NCBI GenBank assembly: GCA_965230415.1 | Contig: CBDDKZ010000005.1 | Location: 4,154,001 to 4,218,000, forward strand | Direction: 5' to 3' | From: CBDDKZ01 sp965230415 | GTDB lineage: Bacteria; Bacteroidota; Bacteroidia; Cytophagales; JAAEPT01 | DNA length: 64,000 bases | In this document: piece after piece, positions 1 to 8,380 of the stretch | Position numbering within the stretch: the stretch's first letter is position 1 | Layout: the number at the start of each line of letters is the position of its first letter | Program-made: the position numbers and the translations under genes | Notes under the pieces: model-generated | Databases searched by the model: none | Told to the model about the DNA's origin: nothing | What the model saw: only the letters and a program-made list of their open reading frames with translations

Positions 1-1
1 C

Positions 2-382
2 CAATTGCCTGCAGGAAAGGTTAAAGGTTATAATTGGGTGGGTAAATCTGACGAGTCAATAGAGGCAGATAATACGAATTACATAAGCAATGAACTTGTG
101 AGCGATGAGCGCAACATACTCTGCAATTACCCAAGCGTTTTTAGGGATCTCACCCATTTTCAGTATGAATTAAAGGAGGCAGATTTTGTGCGTCTGGCAA
201 TTTATAATGGAGAAGGACGTCTGGTAAAAACGATGACAGATGAATTTCAGTCTGGAGGAATGCATCATATTACCTGGGACGGGTATGATAACCAGGGTAA
301 AGCTCTGCCAAAAGGGGTTTATATCTTTCGTTTAGATGCAACAGGCAAGTCAGAACATGGAAAAGTAGTGCTTTTGAGATAG
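2..382 (+). CDS. C-terminal fragment of a secreted protein with FlgD-like/T9SS sorting domain
   Basis: The frame is open to the left edge of the window, so only the last ~126 residues are seen and the true start lies outside. The last ~65 residues have the FlgD Ig-like/T9SS type A pattern: a strand with 'VRLAIYNGEGRLVKTM', then 'HHITWDGYDNQGKALPKGVY', then a short basic tail ending 'VVLLR'. In Bacteroidota such a tail directs export across the outer membrane by the type IX system and is removed at the cell surface. The function of the missing upstream part cannot be told. It converges on the beta-helix gene at 485-2134, with a shared terminator between them. Confidence 0.75.
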   Translation, partial: QLPAGKVKGYNWVGKSDESIEADNTNYISNELVSDERNILCNYPSVFRDLTHFQYELKEADFVRLAIYNGEGRLVKTMTDEFQSGGMHHITWDGYDNQGKALPKGVYIFRLDATGKSEHGKVVLLR

Positions 383-420
383 TTAGGTGAATTCTATAGG
401 TAGTAATTGGTTTTCAAAGA

Positions 421-450
421 AAAGAGGCTGTCAGAAATGACAGCCTCTTT
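421..450. terminator. Bidirectional intrinsic terminator between convergent genes
   Basis: A perfect 13-bp stem (AAAGAGGCTGTCA with its complement) closes on a GAAA tetraloop. The arms begin with A-run and end with T-run on both strands, so it can stop transcription from the partial gene on the left and from the minus-strand gene at 485-2134. Confidence 0.85.
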
Positions 451-484
451 AACTACACTACTACTATATAATTTGCTGTGTGTA

Positions 485-2134
485 TTAAGGAACTAACAAA
501 CGATCTACCTGTGAAATACCATCGGAAGTCACACGAGTGAGGTATATCCCGCTAGGGAATTGGCTCAGATTGATGCTGTTTTCTCCATAGATAGTTTTCA
601 TTAGAACGCCATTGATGGTATAGAATTCAACTTTGAGGTCGGTCCCTTTATGTTCGACAATTAACAAGTTGCCTTGTGTGTGAAACGACGGCTCTGTAGG
701 TTTATTTACCTCGTTTGCACTTAACCGGGCCGCACTAACCTGTATTTCGTCCGCTCCCATGTCCACGCCATTACCAAATATATTTTCGTTGTCGATATCA
801 CGAAAGCGTGACACAGCGTCTATGGCGTCTACCGCTATTGATCCGGGCCAGATATGTAGATCTGCGGCTTCTCCCTGGCTTCCGTTGAACCAACTTGGAG
901 CACCTGTTAATCCAGCCTCTTCAAAAACTGTTGAAGATTGTAATTGGCTCAGGTTTGCATATTGTACCCCGTTGATGGAAGCTGCCTGCGCTCCTCGAGC
1001 GTGGTAATATAAATTCATATCCAATGCCTGTGGAGTGGAGGTAGATGTAGAAACATCGAGATTTCCAGTGGTTTTAATACAGAAATCGTTAGCACTCGAA
1101 GAGTGCGTTTTGAAAATATTGCCTCGTACTCTTAAGCCGGGACCTTGTGCTTCAATCACTGTTTTTTTGGTGTTGAACGAGTTTTGTATAATTTGAAATA
1201 AATTGGTTGTACTTGCATCAGCCAATAGGCCCCTGTTCACGTTCCAAACGAAATTGTTATTCATAAGAAAGGTGACTGGTGCATTTCTTAGATTTACGGC
1301 AATTTGCGCACCTCCGCACTGAAATTTGTTGCGTTCCAGCTTTAAACCATATGCGTGGTCAACATCTACAATGATGGAGTTTGGACCCGAAGCACCTTCA
1401 ATTGAGCAGTCGCGAATGGCACAGTCTGACTGGAATGCATCAGAGGATACTCGAATAGCGCCCGCTGTTGTATTCTGACTAATGATTTCACTTTGCAGGA
1501 TTTCAATATCATAACAGTTTTCCAACCATACAGCTGCTGATTTTGAGAAAATCTTGCAGTTCACCAGTTCTTGCCCTCTACACGATGTAGCATGAATGCA
1601 GAAAGCATCTGATGCACCTGACATGCTATATAAGTCGCAGTTGAGCATTTCAGGCATTCTGCCTTCCTGAAAATTAGGCGCCGGAACAGGTAAAGAGCGT
1701 ACTACCACACCATAATGGTTTGAAATGGTCATTCCCTCGAAACTGGTAATTGCGGTCCATACCAAAATGCTGGATGGTGCCTGTCCGGGAGAACTTTGTA
1801 TAGTATTGATAAAAGTCTTTGACTTTCCCGCTCCATGGAAGTTAAGAACTGAGACATTGTCAAAGATCGGAATGGTAGGCCAATTATAAAAACCGGCATC
1901 AATGTAAATATTGTCATGATCATTGATCGTCTCATTGATGCGCAGATACTCATAAGAAGCGTAAGGAGCGTCAGATGTGCCTCTGCCCGGAGCATCGAGC
2001 CCGGGAGCGTCCGTAAACTGATCGTTAGCAGTAGCGTTGTCGTTGATGTACCAGTCCGTGGCACGTGCAATGTTGGCAAAAGTCATTATAACTAATACCA
2101 ACAGGACTTTTAAGGTTCTGTTAATAAAAAACAT
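485..2134 (-). CDS. Secreted right-handed beta-helix protein with T9SS C-terminal sorting domain
   Basis: 549 residues. It has an N-terminal signal peptide (hydrophobic stretch ending 'ANIARA', residues ~1-25). The middle (~100-400) is rich in short strands with N/S/C-rich turns of the pectate-lyase-like parallel beta-helix type ('ALEN..' and 'NCDLYS', 'NCKIFS', 'IRDCSIEG' steps). A 'GVDMGADEIQ' stretch typical of the end of such domains lies near residue 465. The last ~75 residues ('LKVEFYTINGVLMKTIYG', 'LSQFPSGIYLTRV') are a T9SS sorting domain. No catalytic residues can be assigned, so it may bind or cleave polysaccharide. It sits 217 bp downstream of the type II operon on the same strand and could be co-transcribed with it, but its export tag is T9SS. 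Confidence 0.8.
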   Translation of the reverse strand: MFFINRTLKVLLVLVIMTFANIARATDWYINDNATANDQFTDAPGLDAPGRGTSDAPYASYEYLRINETINDHDNIYIDAGFYNWPTIPIFDNVSVLNFHGAGKSKTFINTIQSSPGQAPSSILVWTAITSFEGMTISNHYGVVVRSLPVPAPNFQEGRMPEMLNCDLYSMSGASDAFCIHATSCRGQELVNCKIFSKSAAVWLENCYDIEILQSEIISQNTTAGAIRVSSDAFQSDCAIRDCSIEGASGPNSIIVDVDHAYGLKLERNKFQCGGAQIAVNLRNAPVTFLMNNNFVWNVNRGLLADASTTNLFQIIQNSFNTKKTVIEAQGPGLRVRGNIFKTHSSSANDFCIKTTGNLDVSTSTSTPQALDMNLYYHARGAQAASINGVQYANLSQLQSSTVFEEAGLTGAPSWFNGSQGEAADLHIWPGSIAVDAIDAVSRFRDIDNENIFGNGVDMGADEIQVSAARLSANEVNKPTEPSFHTQGNLLIVEHKGTDLKVEFYTINGVLMKTIYGENSINLSQFPSGIYLTRVTSDGISQVDRLLVP

Positions 2135-2351
2135 TTTGTTTGGGTTTTAAAAATGCCTACTCTTTTAAAGATTTTCGGCTTGCTCTCAGTAAAAATGAAG
2201 TAGTATAAGCACTATTCACTATTAATTAGCTGAAAGGTGAGCAAATTGAGGTAAATAAGATGTCATTAAGACGACATTTTTGATTTACGTCTAACCAATG
2301 TTGTATTTGGTAGATTAAATGTGTTGTTTAGTAGATTTGTTTCGATGAGTG

Positions 2352-3497
2352 CTAGCCGCCAAAACTCGTGCTCAATTGAAATAACGGCAGGTACATGGCA
2401 ATGAGAATAGTACCTACCACGAGCCCCAGAAATAAAAGCATAAAAGGTTCGATCAGGTTTCCCAGAATACTGGTTTTATGTTCTATTTCATCGTTGTATT
2501 GTTGAGCAATTTTGTCGAAAAAAGACTCAAGTTGGTTCACTTCTTCTCCAACTTTTATTAGTGATACCATTTTAGTGTCAAAGATTTTGTAAGAGCGCAT
2601 ACTGTCGTTTAGCGGTGTTCCATTCGTTATTTCCTGTTGCATTTGTTCCAATGCAATTTCGATAGGGTAGAAGGGTGCCATTTTACCAATCAGCTCGATA
2701 GACCTTAATAGGTTAACTTTTGAAGCGATGAGCAAATTCATGACGTTGCAAAACCGTGCCAGGTGTATTTTTCGAATGAGGTCCCCAATAAAAGGAATCA
2801 TTACAATTACCTTGCTGCTATATTTTCTAAACCATGAACTTGTTCTTTGGGTATATAGTGTAATGATGATAGTAGCAACTACCAAAGCAAGTTTCCAGAG
2901 GTGCTCGCCTATCCACTCGGAAGCATTTACCACAAACTGAGTGATAGCAGGTAGTTCTTTGTCAAAACGCTGAAAAACATCGGCGAACATGGGTACTATG
3001 AAATACATCATGAAAATTACCGCCATTACTGCAACCGAAAGAACGATTACCGGATAGGTTAGCGCGTTTATAACTTGCCTTTTTTGTTGGATACTTCTTT
3101 TGAAATAGTCTGCCAGATCCTTTAAAACGCTCGCTAGTTTTCCCGTTTCTTCACCAATCTGTACACTGTAATATTCATAGTTGGTAAATTGAGGCTGTTC
3201 TTTGAGCGATTCTGAAAGCGATTGACCGTTAATTACGGCCTTTTTGATCGTCTCAAAAAGTTCTTTTTCCTTTTTTGACCCTGTTTCATTTACGATTACA
3301 TCAAGTGCAGAACGAATATCCATACCAGCCTCAAGGAGCACTGATAACTCACTGTAAAAAGCTTCTTTCTGTTTGTCTTTGAGTTTTTTGCCACCTATGG
3401 AAATGTCCTTGTTCAGAATAGCAAGCAGATCTGTTGTATTGCTGTCTTTTTTGGACGCTGGTTTTCGCTTAATATTTTTTAGGTCAACTGAGCTCAT
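2352..3497 (-). CDS. gspF: Type II secretion/type IV pilus inner-membrane platform protein (GspF/PilC family)
   Basis: 381 residues with the two repeated T2SSF domains (about 45-170 and 250-372) and three membrane segments (about 145-170, 198-216 and 350-373). The motif 'SELSVLLEAGMDIRSALDVI' and its second copy 'ARFCNVMNLLIASKVNLLRSIELI' are characteristic, as is 'GEETGKLASVLKDLADYF' matched by 'GEEVNQLESFFDKIAQQY'. GspF forms the inner-membrane platform over which GspE drives pseudopilus assembly. It is the last gene of the operon and its start overlaps the end of the preceding pseudopilin gene by 4 bp (ATGA). The N-terminal ~40 residues are basic and divergent. Confidence 0.93.
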   Translation of the reverse strand: MSSVDLKNIKRKPASKKDSNTTDLLAILNKDISIGGKKLKDKQKEAFYSELSVLLEAGMDIRSALDVIVNETGSKKEKELFETIKKAVINGQSLSESLKEQPQFTNYEYYSVQIGEETGKLASVLKDLADYFKRSIQQKRQVINALTYPVIVLSVAVMAVIFMMYFIVPMFADVFQRFDKELPAITQFVVNASEWIGEHLWKLALVVATIIITLYTQRTSSWFRKYSSKVIVMIPFIGDLIRKIHLARFCNVMNLLIASKVNLLRSIELIGKMAPFYPIEIALEQMQQEITNGTPLNDSMRSYKIFDTKMVSLIKVGEEVNQLESFFDKIAQQYNDEIEHKTSILGNLIEPFMLLFLGLVVGTILIAMYLPLFQLSTSFGG

Positions 3498-3964
3498 TGC
3501 AATTCGTTTTGTAGCAGGTAGTGGTAAGGATAGGATTTATACAGACGTGTTTGCCATTTTTCATTGCCCTCCTTAATTTCAATTGTCAGTTCTTCAATGA
3601 GGTTTGTTTTGAGTACATCTACCTTTTTTTCCCGAATGTCTTCTATTTGTACATCAAACGCAACAGTGGCCGTTTCGTTAGACCTGGATATATTGTTTTG
3701 AGTCCAACGATAATGAATTTCCTTATCGGGCCACCAACATACGAGATCGTTACCTGTACGATACACTTTCCAAGAGGTTTGAAAGTCCAACTCAAATTGG
3801 TTAATAAAGTGCACCTTAGTAGCTGTGCTTTCATGGGCCTTGCGATGCCTGTGAAAAGCCTGGTGCAATGTTTCAAAACCATAGTAGCTAATGCTCACAA
3901 TGATAGAACTCAGAATAATGACGACCATTATCTCAATTAATGTGAATGCTTTAATCTGCTTCAT
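3494..3964 (-). CDS. Minor pseudopilin, GspJ-like
   Basis: 156 residues from the ATG at 3964, chosen because it puts a short basic leader (MKQIKA) directly before the type III prepilin signal 'FTLIEIMVVIILSSIIVSIS'. Cleavage is expected after Ala6, not the usual Gly, with the conserved Glu at position 5 of the mature protein. The globular part contains a WWP/W-rich strand region. Together with its place after a GspI-like gene this suggests GspJ, but the family assignment between minor pseudopilins is by order and size only. It overlaps the preceding gene by 14 bp. Confidence 0.72.
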   Translation of the reverse strand: MKQIKAFTLIEIMVVIILSSIIVSISYYGFETLHQAFHRHRKAHESTATKVHFINQFELDFQTSWKVYRTGNDLVCWWPDKEIHYRWTQNNISRSNETATVAFDVQIEDIREKKVDVLKTNLIEELTIEIKEGNEKWQTRLYKSYPYHYLLQNELQ

Positions 3965-4316
3965 CAACCCGCACAATTAATTCCTGCCTTATTAAATCAC
4001 GAGACCCTGATCGGGCAATAAGCGTTATGCGTTTGAGATCGCCAATGCCGTTGTAGTCTGCTATTTCTTTTGAAATGAGTATACCTTCAAATTCTTCTTC
4101 TTCTGTAAAATAGCTCTTTTCCTGATACATCTCACTTTTAAATTCGTTTAGCGCAAATTGAGCTTTTAATTTCAGTTGATCGTCTGACGAATATATAACG
4201 TTCATAAATACAAGAAGCCCAATACTAATGGAAAGAGCAATGAGCACCATACTCACCAGCACTTCGATTAGAGAGCTGCCATTTAATGGAGCTGCTATTT
4301 TAGTTAGGGTAGCCAC
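3951..4316 (-). CDS. Minor pseudopilin, GspI-like
   Basis: 121 residues. The prepilin signal has a 13-residue leader ending 'APLNG', then 'SSLIEVLVSMVLIALSISIG': Gly at -1, Glu at +5, followed by one hydrophobic helix. The body is small (about 85 residues), as for GspI. The start overlaps the end of the GspK-like gene by 13 bp, and translation is likely coupled. It would form the tip complex with the GspJ- and GspK-like proteins encoded on either side. Confidence 0.72.
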   Translation of the reverse strand: MATLTKIAAPLNGSSLIEVLVSMVLIALSISIGLLVFMNVIYSSDDQLKLKAQFALNEFKSEMYQEKSYFTEEEEFEGILISKEIADYNGIGDLKRITLIARSGSRDLIRQELIVRVDEAD

Positions 4317-5581
4317 GTAATTAGTTTTCTTTTACTTTCAATTCCTAAAATGGAAGCGCTAACATGCGGTTGTCTGAGTGCGCTGTAATCTACGATAGCG
4401 TTGCTTAGCACATTTTCATGTATTCCGGATGCCGATTGATAGAAAATAGTCATACATGTCAAACTTCCTTTGATAGTTCCTTTTAAATCCACTTTGCCAT
4501 TCGAGTAGACATAGCCCTCAATTGTGGCATCACTATTTACTTTAAGGGCAGTACGCGTGCGATCAAAGTGGTGCTGATAAGAGAATATAGTACCCGAAAC
4601 AAAAGCATTTTTCCCTATTTCAATCCATGCCCGCTCCTGATTATTAGCTGTTTTAATCAGTCCGATACATGAGGGGTAATTGAGCTGACAATTATCTTCT
4701 ATGTAAATGGAGTCGGAGGCATATATTTGCGCTTCTCCTTTAAACCCATTGTGAATTTCGATGTAAGGAGCAATTAAGATCACATTTTTCAGAATAGTGC
4801 CAGAGCTGATAATTAATTCCTTTTGTGCCTTTATAACAATATTGCCAACGTAGGAGCCACCGCTAAGTGTGATTCTATCACCAGCTAATAACAGCGATTG
4901 ATCGCTAAACGACTGCTGTATGGTGTTTGAGTCGAGGTTATCAAAGCTCGTTCTTATCATTGCATCTTCACTAAGCAATGATGCAAGGTCCGTGGGTATG
5001 GCAGCTTCCGGTAACCTGTTGTTACTTTTTTTTGTAACTCCATAAACTAGTTTGCTACCTGTGTAACTATTTCCTCCTATGTAAGCACGCTCTACTCCGG
5101 CTTTTGGAATGTAGCACAGCCCTTTAAGTTTGGTGTTGCCCGTTAAGCGCAGCGGACTGTTATTATCTATCATGTAAAGTGCATGCTGGAATTTGTTGGA
5201 AGGCTCATAGCCCAGCAGTGCCGATTTTTTTGCATGCTTATCATCAATGGATGCTAAAGACGAAACAACTTCAAAAACGCCCCATTGCTTGCGAGATAAT
5301 AAAACGGTATCCCTGCCTTGGTCGAATAATCGCAGTGTTTTACTTTCGTTAAGCCCAACAGGTGTTTGTTTGGAAAGCAGAACAGCAAGCCCGGAATCTA
5401 AATTATTGCTAAGAATGGAAAGTTGCTTGCTTTGAAAATTAACGGTTTTATAATAATAAGTGACTAAAATTAGCGATGAACACAGTAAAGCAATAATCAA
5501 ACTAATGATTAGTACTAATAGTAGTGTATGCCCTTTTAAGGTACTACTTTTTATCCTTGCGTTTCTTGTTCTTATTGCCAT
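4304..5581 (-). CDS. Large pseudopilin-like protein, GspK/PilX-position, with bactofilin-like strand repeats
   Basis: 425 residues. After a basic leader the sequence 'STLKG' is followed by 'HTLLLVLIISLIIALLCSSL'. The glycine gives a prepilin peptidase site, but Glu at +5 is replaced by Leu. Lack of Glu5 with a larger size is the hallmark of GspK (and PilX-like) tip pseudopilins, which fits its place next to GspI- and GspJ-like genes. Residues ~225-390 are a run of short hydrophobic strands ('GNIVIKAQKELIISSGTILKNV', shortened here) like polymer-forming bactofilin or beta-helix folds, which is unusual for GspK. It overlaps the preceding gene by 38 bp. Confidence 0.6.
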   Translation of the reverse strand: MAIRTRNARIKSSTLKGHTLLLVLIISLIIALLCSSLILVTYYYKTVNFQSKQLSILSNNLDSGLAVLLSKQTPVGLNESKTLRLFDQGRDTVLLSRKQWGVFEVVSSLASIDDKHAKKSALLGYEPSNKFQHALYMIDNNSPLRLTGNTKLKGLCYIPKAGVERAYIGGNSYTGSKLVYGVTKKSNNRLPEAAIPTDLASLLSEDAMIRTSFDNLDSNTIQQSFSDQSLLLAGDRITLSGGSYVGNIVIKAQKELIISSGTILKNVILIAPYIEIHNGFKGEAQIYASDSIYIEDNCQLNYPSCIGLIKTANNQERAWIEIGKNAFVSGTIFSYQHHFDRTRTALKVNSDATIEGYVYSNGKVDLKGTIKGSLTCMTIFYQSASGIHENVLSNAIVDYSALRQPHVSASILGIESKRKLITWLP

Positions 5582-6350
5582 TTTTGTCCGGACTTTCGTC
5601 CTTCTCCGTTTTTTTAGAGTTGGTCGTTTTCTTTTTGGATGTGGTGTTTTCCTTTTCTTGATTCTTTACTTTTGGCTCTTTTTTGGTTTTTGTCGTTTTA
5701 TCTTTGTCTTGTTTAGTGTCGCGCTTTTTTTCTTCTTTTTCCGGTTTGGGAGCTTTTTTCTTCTTCTTTTTGGGGTCTTTCTTCTTTTTTGAGGAACCTG
5801 ATTCGGGATCTTTTTCAACAACTTGACCGTTATCGTAATAATTGACTACAATTTGTTCGTTTTTATAGATCTCCAGTTTCCCGTGGAGTTTTCCATCGTT
5901 AAACTTACCTTTTCTAACGAGTTTCCCTTGTATGTTATATTCAGAGAAGGAACCTGAGAGCTTACCGTCGCGCCAGGTGTTGATGTCTTTGAGTTCCCCG
6001 TTCGCATACCAGGACTTCCACTCACCGTCTTTCAACCCTTCTTTAAAATTCCCGGCAGAAAGTATGTTGTCGTCATTATCAAATTCCTGGTATTCACCAT
6101 CGAGCATTTTACCCACTATGACACCTCTTACTCTTTTAATGTGACCATTTTTATAAGAGAAATAATACAAGTCATTTTTTACCTTCTTTTCAATGGTCTC
6201 AGCAATAATATGTGCTTTTATTTTGGTGCTGTCTGTTGCTAGTCGTATGGTTTGTACCAAAAGGTTGCGAAATTCATCACGCTGTGCCTTTGATTGAGTA
6301 CCTATACCCAGCACCAATATTATTAAGCTTATAGTTTTGAATAGTTTCAT
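5544..6350 (-). CDS. Secreted MORN-repeat protein with very lysine-rich tail
   Basis: 268 residues. A signal peptide (1-22, ending 'GTQSKAQ') is followed by a ~45-residue helical section. Four to five MORN-like repeats then lie at ~75-175 ('LDGEYQEFDNDDNI', 'GLKDGEWKSWYANGEL', 'KLSGSFSEYNIQGKLV', 'KLHGKLEIYKNEQ'), the pattern called YwqK-like. The last ~85 residues are almost only Lys, Glu, Asp, Thr and Pro. The highly basic, low-complexity tail suggests binding to a negatively charged partner such as cell-surface polymers or nucleic acid. Its place inside the secretion operon suggests an accessory part of this machine; no function is known to me. Confidence 0.6.
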   Translation of the reverse strand: MKLFKTISLIILVLGIGTQSKAQRDEFRNLLVQTIRLATDSTKIKAHIIAETIEKKVKNDLYYFSYKNGHIKRVRGVIVGKMLDGEYQEFDNDDNILSAGNFKEGLKDGEWKSWYANGELKDINTWRDGKLSGSFSEYNIQGKLVRKGKFNDGKLHGKLEIYKNEQIVVNYYDNGQVVEKDPESGSSKKKKDPKKKKKKAPKPEKEEKKRDTKQDKDKTTKTKKEPKVKNQEKENTTSKKKTTNSKKTEKDESPDKNGNKNKKRKDKK

Positions 6351-6832
6351 CGTTTAATAAATTTTTTCTCGCCCTTAAACTCCACCTGTATTGAGTCTTT
6401 GTTGATGCTCAATAACTTTACATTTTGGTTCGTTTCACCGGGTTTCATATGATAACTTTTACCGTATAGCTGCATCCATGCCAGAGAGCTGCCGTCTTTC
6501 GTTGCAAGACCGTAATACTGTACGAATGACCAGTCTGTTACCGGTTTTGGCGCCGGTTGAGGTTTTTTTACCGTTTTCTTTTTCGAAGGAATTCTTTTCT
6601 TTTTGCTGGCGGGTGCTCTTTTAATGGTACCCAAAAACGGGTCCCGGTAGTTGGCAACTATGGAAAAAGTATCTAAGCTGAGGTTGGTAGGTGCCGTGTT
6701 TGTTATCGTTTTATGGTAGTTGAAATTGTTGCTGTTATCACCATTAACCCGTACCAAGACCTCTTTAATGATAAGCCCCCAAACTACTGCTACCAGCGCC
6801 AATAAAAGATATGTCACCTTCTTATTTTTCAT
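6347..6832 (-). CDS. GspC/PilP-like inner-membrane protein
   Basis: 161 residues with one N-terminal membrane helix (about 7-28) and then a 'NYRDPFLG' motif, which is typical of the start of GspC/PilP periplasmic regions. A Lys/Pro-rich linker (~75-100) leads to a small beta domain ('VQYYGLATKDGSSLAWMQLY', 'YHMKPGETNQNVKLLSINKD', 'SIQVEFKGEKKFI'). That domain has the layout of the GspC homology region that contacts the secretin. It overlaps both neighbours by 1-4 bp. The assignment rests on topology, motif and place in the operon. Confidence 0.6.
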   Translation of the reverse strand: MKNKKVTYLLLALVAVVWGLIIKEVLVRVNGDNSNNFNYHKTITNTAPTNLSLDTFSIVANYRDPFLGTIKRAPASKKKRIPSKKKTVKKPQPAPKPVTDWSFVQYYGLATKDGSSLAWMQLYGKSYHMKPGETNQNVKLLSINKDSIQVEFKGEKKFIKR

Positions 6833-7839
6833 TATTGCACCAGGTTGACTACTTTAATACTTCTTATCTCTGAATACTTGGAAATGTTGCCATCGCTGGC
6901 ATTATTGCCAAGGCCGCGTACTTTCCAGTAATAATTTCCAGAATTCAGAAAGCGGATTTTGTGAGAGTTACCCGTAGCGTTTTCCGTTGTACCAGTATTA
7001 TCTACCAAATCCTGGAGGTCTGTAGACCACATCAGTTCGTAGGCAATAGCTCCTTCCAGTTCATCCCACTTAAATTCAATTTCGGTCCCTTCTTCTTCCA
7101 GCTCAAATTCATTGTCATCGCTTGGAGATAGTAGTTCTACAAACTCATCTTCGATGCTTACGAAATCGGAAATTTCAAAGGAGAATATCAGTGAATCGCT
7201 TCGCGAGGCTCCTGAGCGCCCAATGACAGTCCATTCATAAGTTCCAGGGTCCAGGTTGGAAATGTTTAAGTTGATTTTATTGACATCAAGTATGGTGTCG
7301 AGTACGACATCAACTTGTTGATTGAATGAGGGACCAACAATAACCAGGTTATAAGATTGAGCGTGATCCAGAATTTCCCACCAGAATGTTTGAACAGCAT
7401 CTATTAATAATGTGCTATTGCCCGGTGCCAGTAAGTTTACCTCTTCATTAGAAAGGTCACGGTCGAAATGATCGAAACGACGTGTTTCGGAATGCGACCT
7501 GCTTTCTCCGGCCCAGGCTACCACGCGCCACACATAAGCGCCGGTGTCGGTTCTGGTCATGTCAAGGTCATAGCTTAATTCTGTTAACAGTGTGTCTAAT
7601 AAAACGACACTTATTTCTTCAAAGGAAGGTTTCACTATCTGCAGGTTGTAGAATTCTACTTGTTCAATTTTTTCCCACCAGAACCGTTGTACAGAATCAT
7701 ATATCGCTACATTGTCTGTTGGTGCGTTGAGTATCACGTCTTCATTGGAAATATCGGGTTCAAAAACCACATCGCACGAAGTAAAGCCGATGAGTATGGA
7801 AATCACCCCGAATATGATGCTAATTCTTTTCTTTTTCAT
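6832..7839 (-). CDS. Lipoprotein with three Ig/Fn3-like repeats, secretion-operon accessory
   Basis: 335 residues from the ATG at 7839, chosen because it gives a lipoprotein signal 'MKKKRISIIFGVISILIGF' with a lipobox TSC (Cys22). A longer frame starting at 7878 would hide it. Three repeats follow (about 35-125, 128-222 and 230-330). Each opens with 'V.LNAPTDN/V.LLAPGNS/V.LLSPSDD', then 'VQRFWWEKIE/VQTFWWEILD/EIEFKWDELE' and 'YVWRV/YEWTV/YYWKV', as in fibronectin-like folds of Bacteroidota surface lipoproteins. It could be the pilotin-like or peptidoglycan-spanning partner of the secretin, or a substrate; this is inference from context. Confidence 0.62.
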   Translation of the reverse strand: MKKKRISIIFGVISILIGFTSCDVVFEPDISNEDVILNAPTDNVAIYDSVQRFWWEKIEQVEFYNLQIVKPSFEEISVVLLDTLLTELSYDLDMTRTDTGAYVWRVVAWAGESRSHSETRRFDHFDRDLSNEEVNLLAPGNSTLLIDAVQTFWWEILDHAQSYNLVIVGPSFNQQVDVVLDTILDVNKINLNISNLDPGTYEWTVIGRSGASRSDSLIFSFEISDFVSIEDEFVELLSPSDDNEFELEEEGTEIEFKWDELEGAIAYELMWSTDLQDLVDNTGTTENATGNSHKIRFLNSGNYYWKVRGLGNNASDGNISKYSEIRSIKVVNLVQ

Positions 7840-8380
7840 GGTGATGAAATTTAATGTTTTGTATATAGATGCGCACATTCAACTTTTGCTTTTTGCTGCG
7901 TTTTTCCTTTTTCTTAAAGAAGTGAATGGCACTTATTCTACCCACTTTTTCCTTCTGTTCCAGCCAATGTACCAATTTTAAAAGGCTGATAAAATCTCCT
8001 TGTACCACAATTTCACTCGTATATACATCAAACTCAGGATGTTTGTTGATAGACAGGTCTGGTATTGCTGCGACCTTTATTTTGTGAAGACCACAGTAAG
8101 CGGTGATTTTCGCAAATGCATCTTCATGGTTTACCTGGTCATTAAACTCAAAAGAGCCAAGGTTTTCGTTATACATGGCTAGCTTGGCATTATAGGCAGC
8201 TATGTTGTTTAAAGCAGTAGCCGAACCCGCTATCGCCACTTCCGTATTACGGTTTTCGTTGTAAGCGTGTATCGTGTTTTTTATCGCCAATTGGTAACAG
8301 CCAATAAGGAATAATAGGGAACCTACGACCAATAAGCGTAATTTCTGTTTGTAGGAGATATGTTTTAAACGTTCAAACAT
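7820..8380 (-). CDS. GspM/PilO-like inner-membrane protein
   Basis: 186 residues with one N-terminal helix (about 15-33) after a basic start, then a short coiled region and an alpha/beta domain of ~110 residues ('FAKITAYCGLHKIKVAAIPD', 'SEIVVQGDFISLLKLVHWLE'). The 'V.G.F..LL.LV..LE' pattern is the ferredoxin-like fold core of GspM/PilO proteins. It directly follows the GspL-like gene with an 8-bp overlap, as gspL-gspM and pilN-pilO pairs do, and it should form the assembly platform with that protein. Confidence 0.62.
   Translation of the reverse strand: MFERLKHISYKQKLRLLVVGSLLFLIGCYQLAIKNTIHAYNENRNTEVAIAGSATALNNIAAYNAKLAMYNENLGSFEFNDQVNHEDAFAKITAYCGLHKIKVAAIPDLSINKHPEFDVYTSEIVVQGDFISLLKLVHWLEQKEKVGRISAIHFFKKKEKRSKKQKLNVRIYIQNIKFHHHEKEKN

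Noticed and set aside
5460..5792. Plus-strand frame rich in Phe and Leu opposite the MORN gene
   Set aside because: It is the reverse of the lysine-rich low-complexity tail; the strong operon and signal peptide on the minus strand decide for the latter.
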